This document shows, in pieces, positions 26,069 through 35,671 of a stretch of 64,000 bases of DNA (position 1 is the first letter of the stretch; every line of letters begins with the position of its first letter). Source of the stretch: Ignavibacteriota bacterium (GTDB lineage Bacteria > Bacteroidota > Ignavibacteria > Tepidaquicellales > Tepidaquicellaceae); the NCBI GenBank assembly GCA_016218085.1, contig JACREY010000017.1, positions 212,037 to 276,036 on the forward strand. Direction: 5' to 3'. The translations under genes were made by a program, and so were the position numbers. The notes beneath the pieces were generated by a model that was not told where the DNA came from, made no database searches, and saw nothing but the letters and a program-made list of their open reading frames with translations.

Positions 26069-26197
26069 AGGCCTTGATTAACATAATGTATTGAGGTAAA
26101 ATTATCAAGATTATTATTGTATTACTGCACTTTTGACTTATTATTTTTGATAAATTATTTTAAAATGTAATATGTTAATATTATATATTGCAGAATT

Positions 26198-27304
26198 ATG
26201 AGCAAAAAGAAAAAATGGTCTTTAGTGATTTTGATAGTGTTGATTTTGATTCTGGCAGGATTTACATATTACCGGATAAGCGAAAATATCAAGGCATCCC
26301 GGAGGCAGGGCAGACCACCGCAAACAATTGAACTAACACAGGTTGAACGCGGAGACATTGCAAGCGAATTATCTTTTACGGGAGATATTCAGCCTATACA
26401 ACAGACAAATATTTATTCAAGGGTTACGGGAAACATACAAAGACTTTATGCGGATATAGGTGACTATGTGCCGGCTGGTAAAACGCTTGCTCTGATTGAT
26501 CAGAGTACGTTTATACAGACAGTCAAGCAGACAGAAGGACTGCTGAACCAGGCGAAAGCAACACTGCTGAATAATCAGGTGAACTATGAAAGATTAAAAA
26601 TTCTTTTTGAAAAAGGTCTGACTTCAAAAGGTGACCTCGATAATGCTGAGACTCTTGTGAAGGTTTCTGAAGCTCAGGTGCAGACGGCGGAAGCAAACTA
26701 TAACAACGCCCGGCTGCAGCTCAGCTATTGCAGCATCAGCGCACCGTTCGGTGGTTATATTACGAAAAAATTCCTCGACCAGGGCTCACTGGTTTCTTCG
26801 GGTACTTCCAATTCGATTTTTCTTCTTGCAAATATCAGCAAGCTTAAAATAATGGTTAATGTGCTGGAAAAGGATATCCCCCTGCTTGAAAACATCAAGA
26901 AAGTTACTATTAAAACGGATGCGTATCCGAATGAAGAGTTCACGGGTATATTTAAAAAAATGTCGCAGTCTGTGGATTTAAGCACCAGGACAATGCCGGT
27001 CGAAGTGAACATCGACAATAACGGCGGAATGTTGAAACCGGGAATGTTCGCTCGTGTAGAGCTGATAATGGACAGGCACAATAACGTGATTACCCTTCCT
27101 GTGCAGTGCGTCAGGAAGGATGATAAAGGCAGCTTTGTTTTCACGGTTGATGCGGAAAGCAGTGCGGTTAAAGTATACGTAACTACAGGCATCGAATCAG
27201 ACAATAAAATTGAAATTGTTTCCGGACTGACAGACTCAGACAAAGTTGTATCCGTAGGACAGGAATTAATAAAAGAAAATACAAAAGTAAAAATTTCAAA
27301 ATAG
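26198..27304 (+). CDS. RND efflux periplasmic adaptor subunit
   Basis: A 368-residue membrane-fusion protein. It has an N-terminal membrane anchor (about 8-26). The split lipoyl domain begins GDIASELSFTGDIQPIQQT and is completed by SYCSISAPFGGYITKKFLDQG. An alpha-helical hairpin lies between (TEGLLNQAKATLLNNQ onward). A beta-barrel follows (KIMVNVLEKDIPLLEN), then a membrane-proximal domain. It connects an RND pump to an outer-membrane channel. The pump gene starts 3 bases after its stop. No TolC-type gene is adjacent, so the channel must be encoded elsewhere. Confidence 0.93.
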   Translation: MSKKKKWSLVILIVLILILAGFTYYRISENIKASRRQGRPPQTIELTQVERGDIASELSFTGDIQPIQQTNIYSRVTGNIQRLYADIGDYVPAGKTLALIDQSTFIQTVKQTEGLLNQAKATLLNNQVNYERLKILFEKGLTSKGDLDNAETLVKVSEAQVQTAEANYNNARLQLSYCSISAPFGGYITKKFLDQGSLVSSGTSNSIFLLANISKLKIMVNVLEKDIPLLENIKKVTIKTDAYPNEEFTGIFKKMSQSVDLSTRTMPVEVNIDNNGGMLKPGMFARVELIMDRHNNVITLPVQCVRKDDKGSFVFTVDAESSAVKVYVTTGIESDNKIEIVSGLTDSDKVVSVGQELIKENTKVKISK

Positions 27305-27307
27305 AAT

Positions 27308-30300
27308 ATGTGGCTTACACGCCTTGCGCTTAAATACCCCATCAGCACCCTGATGGCATCGATAGCGATTCTCGTACTGGGATTGGTTTCATTTTTCCAG
27401 CTTCCGATTGATATGTTGCCGGATATACAGATTCCGAGCGTGACGGCAATAACTTATTATTCCGGTGCCGGTCCGAAGGATATGGAACAGAGCGTTACGA
27501 TTCCGATAGAAAGGTCGGTAAGCTCGACGAACGACGTAAACTACATACAGTCCGCAACGCGCGAGGGACTTTCGCAGGTCAGAATATATTTTAACTGGGA
27601 TGCAAACACGAACGTGGGACTGATAGATGTCATTCAAAAAATTAACCGCGTGATGAACCAGATACCCGACGGGGTATCCCAGCCGCTCGTGCTGAAATTC
27701 GACATTACGAACATGCCGGTAATATCCATAGCGCTAAGCAGCGACATGGACCAGAGGGATTTATACGACCTCGCTTACAACATAATCGAGCCGCAACTCG
27801 AGCATCTTCCCGGAGTTGCGTTTGCGCAGGTGGTCGGCGGAAAGATAAGGGAAATTCAGGTAAAGCTCGACAGGAACAGAATTGAAGCAGCAGATTTATC
27901 GGTACAGCAGGTGATTCAGGCAATTCAGGCATCGAACCTGATAATGCCTTCGGGCGAACTGAAAACGGGCGTATTCGACTATTCGCTTAAAACGGAAAGC
28001 CAGTTCAATATAGTAGAGCCGATGGGCGATATCATAGTTAAAACCGTGAATAATGTTCCTATTAAAGTGAGGGATGTTGCAAGGATTGAGGATACGTACC
28101 AGGAGCAGACACAGATTATTAGAACGAACGGCGAGCACGGAGTTGTATTGCGCGTGCAGAAAACCCCGGGAGCCAATACAGTGGATGTTGTCAATACCGT
28201 TATAGCCGCGCTGAAGAACCTTAAGGACGTTCCTCCCTCAGTAAAAACCTCGACTGCGTTTGACCAGAGCGAATACATCAGAAGCTCGATAGACGGACTG
28301 CTGAGAGAAGGAGCGCTCGGCGCCCTGCTTGCTGTCGTGGTGATTATAGTTTTCTTAAGAAACTCGAGAAGCACTTTAATAATATTCGTTGCTATTCCGC
28401 TTTCCATTCTGGTTACATTCATCTTCTTCAGATTTTCAGGAACCTCGCTGAATATTATGACACTCGGTGGACTTGCTCTTGGAGTGGGAAGACTTGTGGA
28501 CGATTCGATTGTTGAGCTGGAAAATATTTCCAGACACTATACATTTATGAAACGGGATAATATCAGTAAGCTTCAGGCAACGCTGGATGCGGCGCAGGAG
28601 GTGGCTTCGCCGATTTTTGTTTCGACGCTTACAACCGTGATAGTGTTTCTTCCCGTAATATTCTTAACCGGTATTGCAAAGCTTCTTTTCATTCCGCTTG
28701 TTATCACAATCTCTGTTGCCCTCTTTGCATCATTTTTTGTTTCAAGAACGGTGACTCCCCTTTTGTGTTACAAGGCATTATCGGGTGAAAGGGAGGTTGA
28801 CCCCAATTCCAAAAAAATTACAGACCGGCTTCAGCTTAAAACAAAAAATATTCTGGATAAGCTGGATAACCTTTATGAAAGCGCATTGCGGGCATCATTA
28901 AAGAAAAAGAAAAAAGTCATTCTCGGGATATTTATTTTTTCTGCGGGTTCATTCATACTTTTTAAATTTATCGGAACGGAATTTTTTCCCGATGCCGACG
29001 AAAACCAGTTCACCGTGAATATAAAAATGCCGGTAGGCACGAGGATTGAGGAAACGGAAAAATTTGTAGAAAAGATTGAAAAACTGGTTAAGGAAAATGT
29101 TCCGGAAACGAATACTATAATTTCCGATTTAGGTGTGCCGGGCGCAAAGAGCGGAAGCTTATTCGGAAGAAATGCCGGAAGCCATGCGGCAAATGTCCAG
29201 GTATCGCTGATACCTGCGGGCGAAAGGGACAGAAGCGTATTCGAAATTATGAATGCAGTAAGACCGAAAATTATGAGCCTTGCAGGTGCGGAGCTTTATC
29301 TGAGCTCCGGGGGATTTCTTAAATTCCTGCTGAACTTCGGCTCTTCTGCTCCGATTGATGTAATGATACTGGGGTATGATTTCGAAACTTCGGATAGCCT
29401 TTCAAAGAAAGTATTCGACTTAGTAAAATCAGTGCAGGGAACTACAGACGTGCAGATTAGCAGGGATGCAAACCTTCCTGAAGTAAGAATTACTGTCGAC
29501 AGAGTGAAGGCGGGCTCGCTTGGAATTTCGGTTTCGCAGATAGCAAACACCATAGCAACCGGAATGAGCGGCAATATTGCATCACAATTCAGCGACCCGA
29601 AAACAGGAAATATGTACGGAATACTTGTAAGAATGTCTGAAGAATACAGGAAAAATATTGAGGATATTAAAAAGCTCACTGTAGTTACTTCTTCGGGACA
29701 GGTCGTTCCCCTTGGAGGACTGATAAATGTCACAATGACTAAATCACCTGTTCAGATTGACAGGAAATACCAGCAGAGGCTGGTAGATGTGACTGCTAAC
29801 GTTTACGGAAGAGACCTTGGAAGCGTGGCGGAAGAAATAAAACAGAAACTGAATGATTTGGAAAAACCCGCCGGGTTCGACATACAGCTCAGCGGAAACG
29901 TGGAGCAGCAGAGCAAGACATTCAATTCATTGTATCTTGCGTTCGGACTTGCGATAGTGCTCGTTTATATGGTAATGGCATCACAGTTCCAGTCGCTTGT
30001 TGACCCGTTTATAATAATGTTCTCCGTTCCGCTTGGAATGGTCGGGGTAGTCTGGATGCTTTTCCTGACCAACACTACGCTTTCGGTAACATCATTCGAA
30101 GGTATAATTGTGATGGTGGGGATAGTTGTGTCCAACGGAATTCTCCTTATTGACTATACAAACAGACTTCGGAAACGCGGCGTGGAGCTTCACGAGGCAG
30201 TCGTTAAAGGCGGAAAAACCAGACTCCGCCCCATATTAATGACTACGCTGGCAACCGTGCTGGGATTAATTCCTATGGCAATTGGTATCGGAGGCGAATC

Positions 30301-30454
30301 CTCGCAGGCACCGCTTGCCATAGCTGTCATAGGCGGACTGACTGCTTCTACTTTTCTGACTTTGATTTTCGTACCAACACTTTATACTGTATTCGAAGAA
30401 AAATTCCACAGGAAGCCAATCATAGAAGATCAAAAAGAATTAGAGAGTTTATAA
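27308..30454 (+). CDS. RND multidrug efflux permease, AcrB/MdtB-like
   Basis: A 1048-residue proton-driven pump with two six-helix repeats and two large periplasmic loops. The TM4 proton-relay aspartates are in GVGRLVDDSIVELENI, the VDD pattern of hydrophobe-exporting (HAE1) members rather than metal-exporting ones. QSEYIRSSIDGLLREGALGA and the C-terminal FEGIIVMVGIVVSNGILLIDYTN are standard. It forms an operon with the adaptor 3 bases upstream and ends at a hairpin terminator. The substrate is unknown. Confidence 0.95.
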   Translation: MWLTRLALKYPISTLMASIAILVLGLVSFFQLPIDMLPDIQIPSVTAITYYSGAGPKDMEQSVTIPIERSVSSTNDVNYIQSATREGLSQVRIYFNWDANTNVGLIDVIQKINRVMNQIPDGVSQPLVLKFDITNMPVISIALSSDMDQRDLYDLAYNIIEPQLEHLPGVAFAQVVGGKIREIQVKLDRNRIEAADLSVQQVIQAIQASNLIMPSGELKTGVFDYSLKTESQFNIVEPMGDIIVKTVNNVPIKVRDVARIEDTYQEQTQIIRTNGEHGVVLRVQKTPGANTVDVVNTVIAALKNLKDVPPSVKTSTAFDQSEYIRSSIDGLLREGALGALLAVVVIIVFLRNSRSTLIIFVAIPLSILVTFIFFRFSGTSLNIMTLGGLALGVGRLVDDSIVELENISRHYTFMKRDNISKLQATLDAAQEVASPIFVSTLTTVIVFLPVIFLTGIAKLLFIPLVITISVALFASFFVSRTVTPLLCYKALSGEREVDPNSKKITDRLQLKTKNILDKLDNLYESALRASLKKKKKVILGIFIFSAGSFILFKFIGTEFFPDADENQFTVNIKMPVGTRIEETEKFVEKIEKLVKENVPETNTIISDLGVPGAKSGSLFGRNAGSHAANVQVSLIPAGERDRSVFEIMNAVRPKIMSLAGAELYLSSGGFLKFLLNFGSSAPIDVMILGYDFETSDSLSKKVFDLVKSVQGTTDVQISRDANLPEVRITVDRVKAGSLGISVSQIANTIATGMSGNIASQFSDPKTGNMYGILVRMSEEYRKNIEDIKKLTVVTSSGQVVPLGGLINVTMTKSPVQIDRKYQQRLVDVTANVYGRDLGSVAEEIKQKLNDLEKPAGFDIQLSGNVEQQSKTFNSLYLAFGLAIVLVYMVMASQFQSLVDPFIIMFSVPLGMVGVVWMLFLTNTTLSVTSFEGIIVMVGIVVSNGILLIDYTNRLRKRGVELHEAVVKGGKTRLRPILMTTLATVLGLIPMAIGIGGESSQAPLAIAVIGGLTASTFLTLIFVPTLYTVFEEKFHRKPIIEDQKELESL

Positions 30455-30472
30455 TACCTGATATTATAAAGC

Positions 30473-30525
30473 AAAACAGCGGAAAACTTACTCTGGGGGA
30501 AGTAGTAAGCACCGCTGTTTTTTTT
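30473..30525 (+). terminator. Terminator of the RND operon
   Basis: AAAACAGCGG (30473-30482) pairs with CCGCTGTTTT (30512-30521), with a second inner stem of CTTACT and AGTAAG. It is followed by a T-run (TTTTTTTTG). It lies 19 bases after the permease stop. Confidence 0.85.
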
Positions 30526-31004
30526 GTTACTGAATATATCTTAATTAACCAAAAACTCAAATAAGCTATCAATAAACTCCATTAATTAACACAAATTTTT
30601 TTCCAATTCAGGAGGAAATCCAAAAAATAAATTGGAAATTTTTGAAACACCGGTAATTTCAGCTGCAGATCACGGATACTATCGGAAAGATAGAATCAGG
30701 AACCCCGCAGCTTTCTATTACCTTTGTAATTCCCTTTAATCATGAAAGAACTCTTCTACTCTTCAATATTATATATAGCAAAGTCCATACCAAAAAAAAC
30801 CTTAGTTTTTTAAAAAAAATGATGTTTTACTAATTATCTGAGTCTCATTTTGATACCCCGCTCCAAAAATGAGATTTAGACCCGATTTTATGTGTTTTCA
30901 GTTATGATAATAATGAGAAAATATTCTTTTTTTGTCAAAAAAATATTAATTTAATACTATCTTTGGTTGTTTTTACAAAGAATTAAAATTCTTATTTTAG
31001 AAAG
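30526..31004. other. Non-coding stretch before pyrD
   Basis: About 480 bases with no credible gene on either strand. I see two hairpins. TTCCAATT near 30600 pairs with AATTGGAA near 30632. CTCATTTT (30844-30851) pairs with AAAATGAG (30866-30873) around a GC-containing loop. I recognise no known RNA family. The pyrD promoter should lie at the right end. Confidence 0.5.
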
Positions 31005-32039
31005 ATGATTTATAAACTCTTTATACGACCTGTATTTTTTTTGTTTAATCCTGAATTAGCTCACGATATTATTTTCTTTATCATATCTAAATTCACATTT
31101 ATTTATCCTTTGTTCAGACTGATATTTTCCCCCAAAGAAAACTGGGAGGAAATTGAAATCAACGGTGTGAAATTCCGCAACAGACTCGGCATTGCCGCGG
31201 GGCTGGATAAGGAAGCCGTCGCAATCAGATTTTTCGATGCAGTCGGTTTTTCTCACATAGAAATCGGAACTGTTACTCCCCTGCCCCAGCCGGGAAATGA
31301 CAAGCCGCGGCTGTTCAGACTGAAAAAAGATAAAGCCCTGATAAACAGAATGGGATTCAATAACTCCGGAGCGGATGCAATCAATCAAAATATTCTGAAA
31401 GCAAAAAAACATCTTAAGAAAGGTTTTGCTGTCGGCGTGAATATAGGGAAGAACAAAGCTACGCCTCTGGAAACCGCTTACAGCGATTATGAAATTTGCC
31501 TCGGGAAACTTTATGATGCCGCTGATTATTTCACCGTAAATATTTCCTCTCCTAATACAGAAGGACTGCGCGAACTGCAGGGTGAAAATTACCTCGATGA
31601 ACTGCTCGGAAAAATTTCAGAAAAAAATAAATCCCTTGCAGCAGAAAAAAACATCAGGCAGAAAAGCATCTTCCTGAAAATCGCTCCTGACCTGACTCCC
31701 GAAGAAATTGAAATGATATACATACTCGCTTCCAAGCACGAACTCACCGGAATAGCCGCAACCAACACGACCATAACCCGTAATAATCTTATAGAAAACA
31801 CGGAAGAGTCCGGCGGACTGAGCGGAAAACCGCTGAAAGGTATGTCTGATAATATTCTGAAACAGCTTAAAGAGCTGAACGACGGAAACACATTTCATAA
31901 AATGTACCTTATTGGTTCGGGAGGCGTTTTCACAAAAACCGATTACAGGGATAAGCTCATTTGCGGCGCCGACCTTGTTCAGGTTTACACGGGATACATT
32001 TACGAAGGCAACCGCATAATTAAAAATATTTTTAAATAA
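31005..32039 (+). CDS. pyrD: Dihydroorotate dehydrogenase, quinone-dependent class 2
   Basis: A 344-residue FMN enzyme of pyrimidine synthesis. The N-terminal 40 residues form the membrane-associating helix pair of class 2 enzymes (FIRPVFFLFNPELAHDI). Signatures include AAGLDKEAVAI, IGTVTPLPQPGN, NRMGFNNSG and the catalytic serine in NISSPNTEGLRELQ. IGSGGVFTKTDY near the C-terminus binds the FMN phosphate. Length matches PyrD. The next gene starts 1 base after its stop. Confidence 0.95.
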   Translation: MIYKLFIRPVFFLFNPELAHDIIFFIISKFTFIYPLFRLIFSPKENWEEIEINGVKFRNRLGIAAGLDKEAVAIRFFDAVGFSHIEIGTVTPLPQPGNDKPRLFRLKKDKALINRMGFNNSGADAINQNILKAKKHLKKGFAVGVNIGKNKATPLETAYSDYEICLGKLYDAADYFTVNISSPNTEGLRELQGENYLDELLGKISEKNKSLAAEKNIRQKSIFLKIAPDLTPEEIEMIYILASKHELTGIAATNTTITRNNLIENTEESGGLSGKPLKGMSDNILKQLKELNDGNTFHKMYLIGSGGVFTKTDYRDKLICGADLVQVYTGYIYEGNRIIKNIFK

Positions 32040-32040
32040 A

Positions 32041-32667
32041 ATGGCAAGTATTCTCGATATACCCGTTACCATAACTTTATTATTTGCAAACGCTGCAATT
32101 TATTTATGGATAAGATATTCAAACCCGGTTTATTTCCAGAGGTTCGCAGAGTGGCCCTTTCAAATCGTCTATAAAAAAAGATATTACCAGATGCTGACCT
32201 CGGCGTTTCTTCACGCGGATACTATGCATCTCTTCTTTAATTTATTTGCACTGTATTCATTCGGACAGGTGCTCGAAACTCTTTTCGTGCGAAGCTTCGG
32301 ATTTGCGGCGGGAAGCATTTATTACATACTGATTTATTTTATAAGTCTTTTCAGCGGCTCGATTTTCACGGTTTTATTTCATTATAAAAATCCCGGCTAC
32401 GTGGCTGTGGGTGCATCGGGAGCGGTTTCGGGAATAGTCTTTTCATACATAATATTTTTCCCGACCAGCACCGTGGGATTTTTCTTCATACCAATGCCTG
32501 CATTCGTATTTGCTTTGCTGTATGTAGCGGCATCGATTTACGGAATGAAAACAAGAATGGGTAACATCGGACACGAGGCTCACCTTGGCGGCGCTATCGG
32601 CGGCGTAATCGCAACCCTCCTCCTCATCGAAGGCGCATTTCAGATTTTAGTGGGGCATTTCGGGTAA
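32041..32667 (+). CDS. Rhomboid family intramembrane serine protease
   Basis: A 208-residue six-helix membrane protease. The catalytic serine is Ser126 in VGASGAVSG and the catalytic histidine is His181 in GHEAHLGGAIGG. The oxyanion-side motif HLFFNLFAL supplies His63 and Asn67. The tandem FLHADTMHLFFN is typical. It cleaves transmembrane segments of unknown substrates. It begins one base after pyrD, so the two are co-transcribed. Confidence 0.93.
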   Translation: MASILDIPVTITLLFANAAIYLWIRYSNPVYFQRFAEWPFQIVYKKRYYQMLTSAFLHADTMHLFFNLFALYSFGQVLETLFVRSFGFAAGSIYYILIYFISLFSGSIFTVLFHYKNPGYVAVGASGAVSGIVFSYIIFFPTSTVGFFFIPMPAFVFALLYVAASIYGMKTRMGNIGHEAHLGGAIGGVIATLLLIEGAFQILVGHFG

Positions 32668-32711
32668 TCACATCACATATATAATTTATTCTAATACATA
32701 GATAATTATTT

Positions 32712-32744
32712 TGCTACTTATAGAATGTAGATTTATAAGTAGCA
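32712..32744. promoter_or_regulatory. 11-bp perfect inverted repeat before the XRE gene
   Basis: TGCTACTTATA (32712-32722) and TATAAGTAGCA (32734-32744) are exact inverted copies separated by 11 bases, 35 bp ahead of the XRE start codon. The location fits an autoregulatory operator of a controller protein. Binding is inferred. Confidence 0.6.
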
Positions 32745-32778
32745 TTAAAATATTTTTGATAGAACATATCCATGTAAA

Positions 32779-32994
32779 ATGAGCATTTTAATAAAATTAG
32801 GTAATAATATAAGAGCGAGGCGCAAAGAATTAGAATTGTCTCAAGAAGAATTATCTTTTCGCTCTAATCTACATAGAACATATATTGGAGCAGTTGAACG
32901 AGGTGAAAAAAATGTTTCATTTAAAAACTTATGTAAAATCTCAAAAGCGCTAAATTTATCTATTAGCGATTTAACAAAAGGAATTAAATCTTAG
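32779..32994 (+). CDS. XRE-family HTH regulator, probable controller protein
   Basis: A 71-residue single-domain Cro/CI-type helix-turn-helix protein. KLGNNIRARRKELELSQEEL, SNLHRTYIGAVERGEKN and LCKISKALNLSISDL cover the whole domain. Size and sequence resemble controller (C) proteins of restriction systems. The HNH nuclease gene starts 37 bases downstream on the same strand, and an inverted repeat lies just upstream. It probably times or limits expression of the nuclease. Confidence 0.87.
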   Translation: MSILIKLGNNIRARRKELELSQEELSFRSNLHRTYIGAVERGEKNVSFKNLCKISKALNLSISDLTKGIKS

Positions 32995-33031
32995 AAAAAT
33001 CCTCTTTAAAACTGTGATAGCTTTTATTTAG

Positions 33032-33724
33032 ATGAAGGACCAAATACTTTTATACCGAGAAATGTGTGATACCGAAAAAGTTCAAACACTTCAACGTGGT
33101 ATGAATTATCGCTTAAATGTCAATTATTCGGTAATATTAATGTCACAAAGATCAAATGCACCATACTCAGATTTTATTCATGACAATGGTATTACAATCG
33201 AATATGAAGGGCACGACATACCTAAAATAGGTAATATTGAACCAAAGCAATTTGATCAACCTGAGAAAACAAAAACTGGCAAGCTAACTCAAAATGGCTT
33301 ATTTAAAAAAGCAGTGTTAGATTATAAAGAAGGGAATCGAGAAGCAGAAATTGTCAGAGTTTATGAAAAATTGTTTCCAGGAATTTGGTCTGAAAAAGGA
33401 TTTTTCTTGCTCATAGATTATAAGTATTTGTCTGATGGTAAAAGAAAAGTGTTTAGGTTTATCCTTGAGGAAACCGAGTTTGAATATAAAAATGATCATT
33501 TAACTGAAAACAAACTTAAACCACGATCTAGGGTTATTCCAACAGAAATAAAAAAAATAGTATGGGAAAGAGATAAAGGGAAATGTGTATTATGTGGAGC
33601 TACTGATGAATTACATTTTGATCATGATTTACCTTTTTCAAAGGGAGGTACGAGTATTACTGTTGATAATGTTAAAATACTATGTGCACGTCATAATTTA
33701 TCTAAGTCTGATAAAATTGAATAA
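33032..33724 (+). CDS. HNH endonuclease with SRA-like N-terminal region
   Basis: A 230-residue nuclease. The C-terminal HNH domain has CVLCG (Cys185, Cys188), the metal/catalytic LHFDHDL (His195, His198), Asn213 in VDNVKILC, and Cys218/His221. The N-terminal region carries IEYEGHDIPK and KTGKLTQNGLFKKA, then RVYEKLFPGIWSEKG, a pattern I know from HNH proteins with an SRA/PUA-like modified-base reader. No methyltransferase gene is adjacent, so a modification-dependent (type IV-like) restriction enzyme is more likely than type II. It looks more AT-rich than its neighbours, suggesting transfer. Confidence 0.8.
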   Translation: MKDQILLYREMCDTEKVQTLQRGMNYRLNVNYSVILMSQRSNAPYSDFIHDNGITIEYEGHDIPKIGNIEPKQFDQPEKTKTGKLTQNGLFKKAVLDYKEGNREAEIVRVYEKLFPGIWSEKGFFLLIDYKYLSDGKRKVFRFILEETEFEYKNDHLTENKLKPRSRVIPTEIKKIVWERDKGKCVLCGATDELHFDHDLPFSKGGTSITVDNVKILCARHNLSKSDKIE

Positions 33725-33738
33725 CTCCTCCCCCCCCC

Positions 33739-34158
33739 CTAATAGCTCTTCCTGAACATATACCTGTCCACCAGGGAACCGGCGGCGATGAGGGCTATTA
33801 AGATGAATCCGTAAATAAACACATCAGGGGAAACCGTAATTCCCAGCACTGAAAGTGAACCGGAAAAGAATTCTTTTATATAAGAAGTGATTGTATTGTA
33901 ATTTGAGCCGATTGCGCTTTCTTCGTTTGCAAGCTGGGAGGAAATGTAATAGCTGAATACAAACACGACCGACAGGACAAACACAGACATTCCGGCTATA
34001 ACATACCTGAACGAACGGTTTACTTTTTTGTCCTGCATTTCGAATTCCCTGCTCAGCTCTATTTCCCTCATAAGCTTATCGGCAAATCCTTCCGGGGACG
34101 GAACATAAAGCGAATTTGCTATTTTGTTATCTATATATTTATTTATTTCTTCGGGCAT
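33739..34158 (-). CDS. Single-pass membrane protein, probable anti-sigma partner
   Basis: A 139-residue protein. The N-terminal 45 residues are soluble, with YVPSPEGFADKLMREIELS resembling the start of small anti-sigma factors. A membrane helix follows at about 50-72 and another near 112-131. It is the last gene of the leftward ECF sigma operon, 37 bases after the sigma gene, the usual position of an anti-sigma factor. No zinc-binding motif is present. The stop codon abuts a run of ten C on the plus strand. The function is inferred from position. Confidence 0.65.
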   Translation of the reverse strand: MPEEINKYIDNKIANSLYVPSPEGFADKLMREIELSREFEMQDKKVNRSFRYVIAGMSVFVLSVVFVFSYYISSQLANEESAIGSNYNTITSYIKEFFSGSLSVLGITVSPDVFIYGFILIALIAAGSLVDRYMFRKSY

Positions 34159-34195
34159 CTTTTTTAAGTTTTTCCTTTTTTTAAAAGTTTTGCTT

Positions 34196-34843
34196 TTAAA
34201 TATACTCCAGCAGTTCTTCAGTCGGGTACTTCCTAAGCAGTACCTCTTTCAGTTTTTCCTTCGCGCGGAATATCCTGTTCTTGATGGTTCCCAGCGGAAG
34301 GGAGAGTATTTCCGATATTTCATTCTGGCTCAGCTCGTTCACATAAAACATCGTAAGTATCACCGAATAGTGCTCGGGTAATGCGCCTATATATTTATTT
34401 ACTATTTTCTGAATCTCGGCGCTTAAAACATTTTTCTCTGTGTTCAGATTCAAATCCTCTATATATAACCTCCCGTCTATTTCGGTTTCGTCGAAGCATT
34501 TCAAAAGTTCGTCGCCTTCCCTGTAGTTCGAATCGGTCACATCGATTGATGTTATGTTAAATCTCTTCGATGTGAATTTCCTGTAATGGTCAACCGCAGT
34601 ATTATAAACAATCGAATAAAAATATGTCGAGAATGACGACTTGCCTTCGAATCTCTTTTCCGATACCGAGCGGTAAAGCTTAAGGAAAGCTTCCTGCAGT
34701 GAATCTTCGGCTTCGTGATGGTTTTTCAAAATCCTTAAAGTAAGCGAGAAACCCCTGTCCTTGTACTTTTCGACAATCTCACCGAAAGCCTGTATATCGC
34801 CGCTTTGAACTTTCCTCAATATTTCGATGTCTTTTTCCTGCAT
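34196..34843 (-). CDS. ECF RNA polymerase sigma factor
   Basis: A 215-residue sigma-70 family factor with regions 2 and 4 only. Region 2 is IVEKYKDRGFSLTLRI, then EAEDSLQEAFLKLYRSV with the DxxQE pattern. Region 4 is LPEHYSVILTMFYVNELSQNEISEI followed by LPLGTIKNRIFRAKEKL. A spacer of about 60 acidic residues separates them, longer than usual. It sits in a leftward operon with DUF6249, DUF4097 and a putative anti-sigma membrane protein. It directs polymerase to stress-type promoters that cannot be read here. Confidence 0.93.
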   Translation of the reverse strand: MQEKDIEILRKVQSGDIQAFGEIVEKYKDRGFSLTLRILKNHHEAEDSLQEAFLKLYRSVSEKRFEGKSSFSTYFYSIVYNTAVDHYRKFTSKRFNITSIDVTDSNYREGDELLKCFDETEIDGRLYIEDLNLNTEKNVLSAEIQKIVNKYIGALPEHYSVILTMFYVNELSQNEISEILSLPLGTIKNRIFRAKEKLKEVLLRKYPTEELLEYI

Positions 34844-34858
34844 CAGAATGTGTTCGTG

Positions 34859-35659
34859 TTACTTCTTTGAAAGTTTTATGCTTCCATTTATTGTTTCCAT
34901 AATAATTTCAGCCTTTCCGTCTCCGAGATTTCCCTTAAAATTCTTATTCTCTTTTGATATATCTTTAAAGCTGATATCGTTTGTTTTGATTTTTCCGTTT
35001 ACTGTTTCCAGGTTAAACCTGCCCGAAAAATTATCTCCGAGCGCAAGGCTTATACTGCCGTTCGTGATTTTAAAGTTAACCCCTCTTGCCGAATCCAGTT
35101 CGCCTTTTATTTTACCGTTTGTAATATCTACCTTTAAATTTCCGGTGGGATTGTCAAAATAAATGCCTCCGTTAGTGATATTAAGACTGATGTCGTTATT
35201 CACATCTTTAACCTCGGCTTTTCCGTTCGTGTTGTCCACGCTCACTTCAATTCCTTCCGGTACTGCAAGCTCATAATCTATCTCACTGCCTATATTAAAC
35301 TGAAAGTTGATGAATCTTTTTTCCTTAATGTAATCCGTCTTGATTTTAATTTCTTCACCCGTACTGTCTATATGGATTCTGATTCTGTCTAATTCCTCTT
35401 TCATCTCTTTTTTTGTCAGGTGAAAAGTCCCCTCGGCTTTTATCCTGAGCATGCTGTCGGAAGTATTTTTAACAATCTTAATATCGCCGTTGGTATTATC
35501 CAGAACTACTCTCTTTTTTCCGGAAACATTAATTGAAAATTCTTTCTTTTCGGTTTTTTCATATCTCTTCTGGAAGAGGCTGCAGCCCGAAAAAAGGATT
35601 CCGCCAATCAATACAACTGCAACAAATACTCCGGCTTTTTGAATATTAAATGTTTTCAT
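34859..35659 (-). CDS. DUF4097-type beta-helix-like lipoprotein
   Basis: A 266-residue lipoprotein with lipobox ILFSGCS (Cys26). The mature part has recurring (D/V)NTNG, NITNG, DITNG, KITNG and ETVNG turns every 17-22 residues, the repeat signature of DUF4097 proteins that form a right-handed beta structure. Its function is not known; such proteins often accompany ECF sigma factors in this phylum. It lies 15 bases before the sigma gene and 12 bases after the DUF6249 gene, in the same operon. Confidence 0.82.
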   Translation of the reverse strand: MKTFNIQKAGVFVAVVLIGGILFSGCSLFQKRYEKTEKKEFSINVSGKKRVVLDNTNGDIKIVKNTSDSMLRIKAEGTFHLTKKEMKEELDRIRIHIDSTGEEIKIKTDYIKEKRFINFQFNIGSEIDYELAVPEGIEVSVDNTNGKAEVKDVNNDISLNITNGGIYFDNPTGNLKVDITNGKIKGELDSARGVNFKITNGSISLALGDNFSGRFNLETVNGKIKTNDISFKDISKENKNFKGNLGDGKAEIIMETINGSIKLSKK

Positions 35660-35671
35660 TGTCGTTGAATA

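Noticed and set aside
27308..30454. Metal-exporting (CzcA/CusA) pump, given the nearby metal receptor
   Set aside because: The TM4 motif has VDDSIVELEN as in hydrophobe exporters, not the DGAVVMVEN pattern of metal pumps.
33730..33739. Run of ten C next to the anti-sigma-like gene stop, considered as a phase-variation tract
   Set aside because: It lies outside the coding sequence of both convergent genes, so slippage would not switch either on or off. It may be a sequencing artefact.
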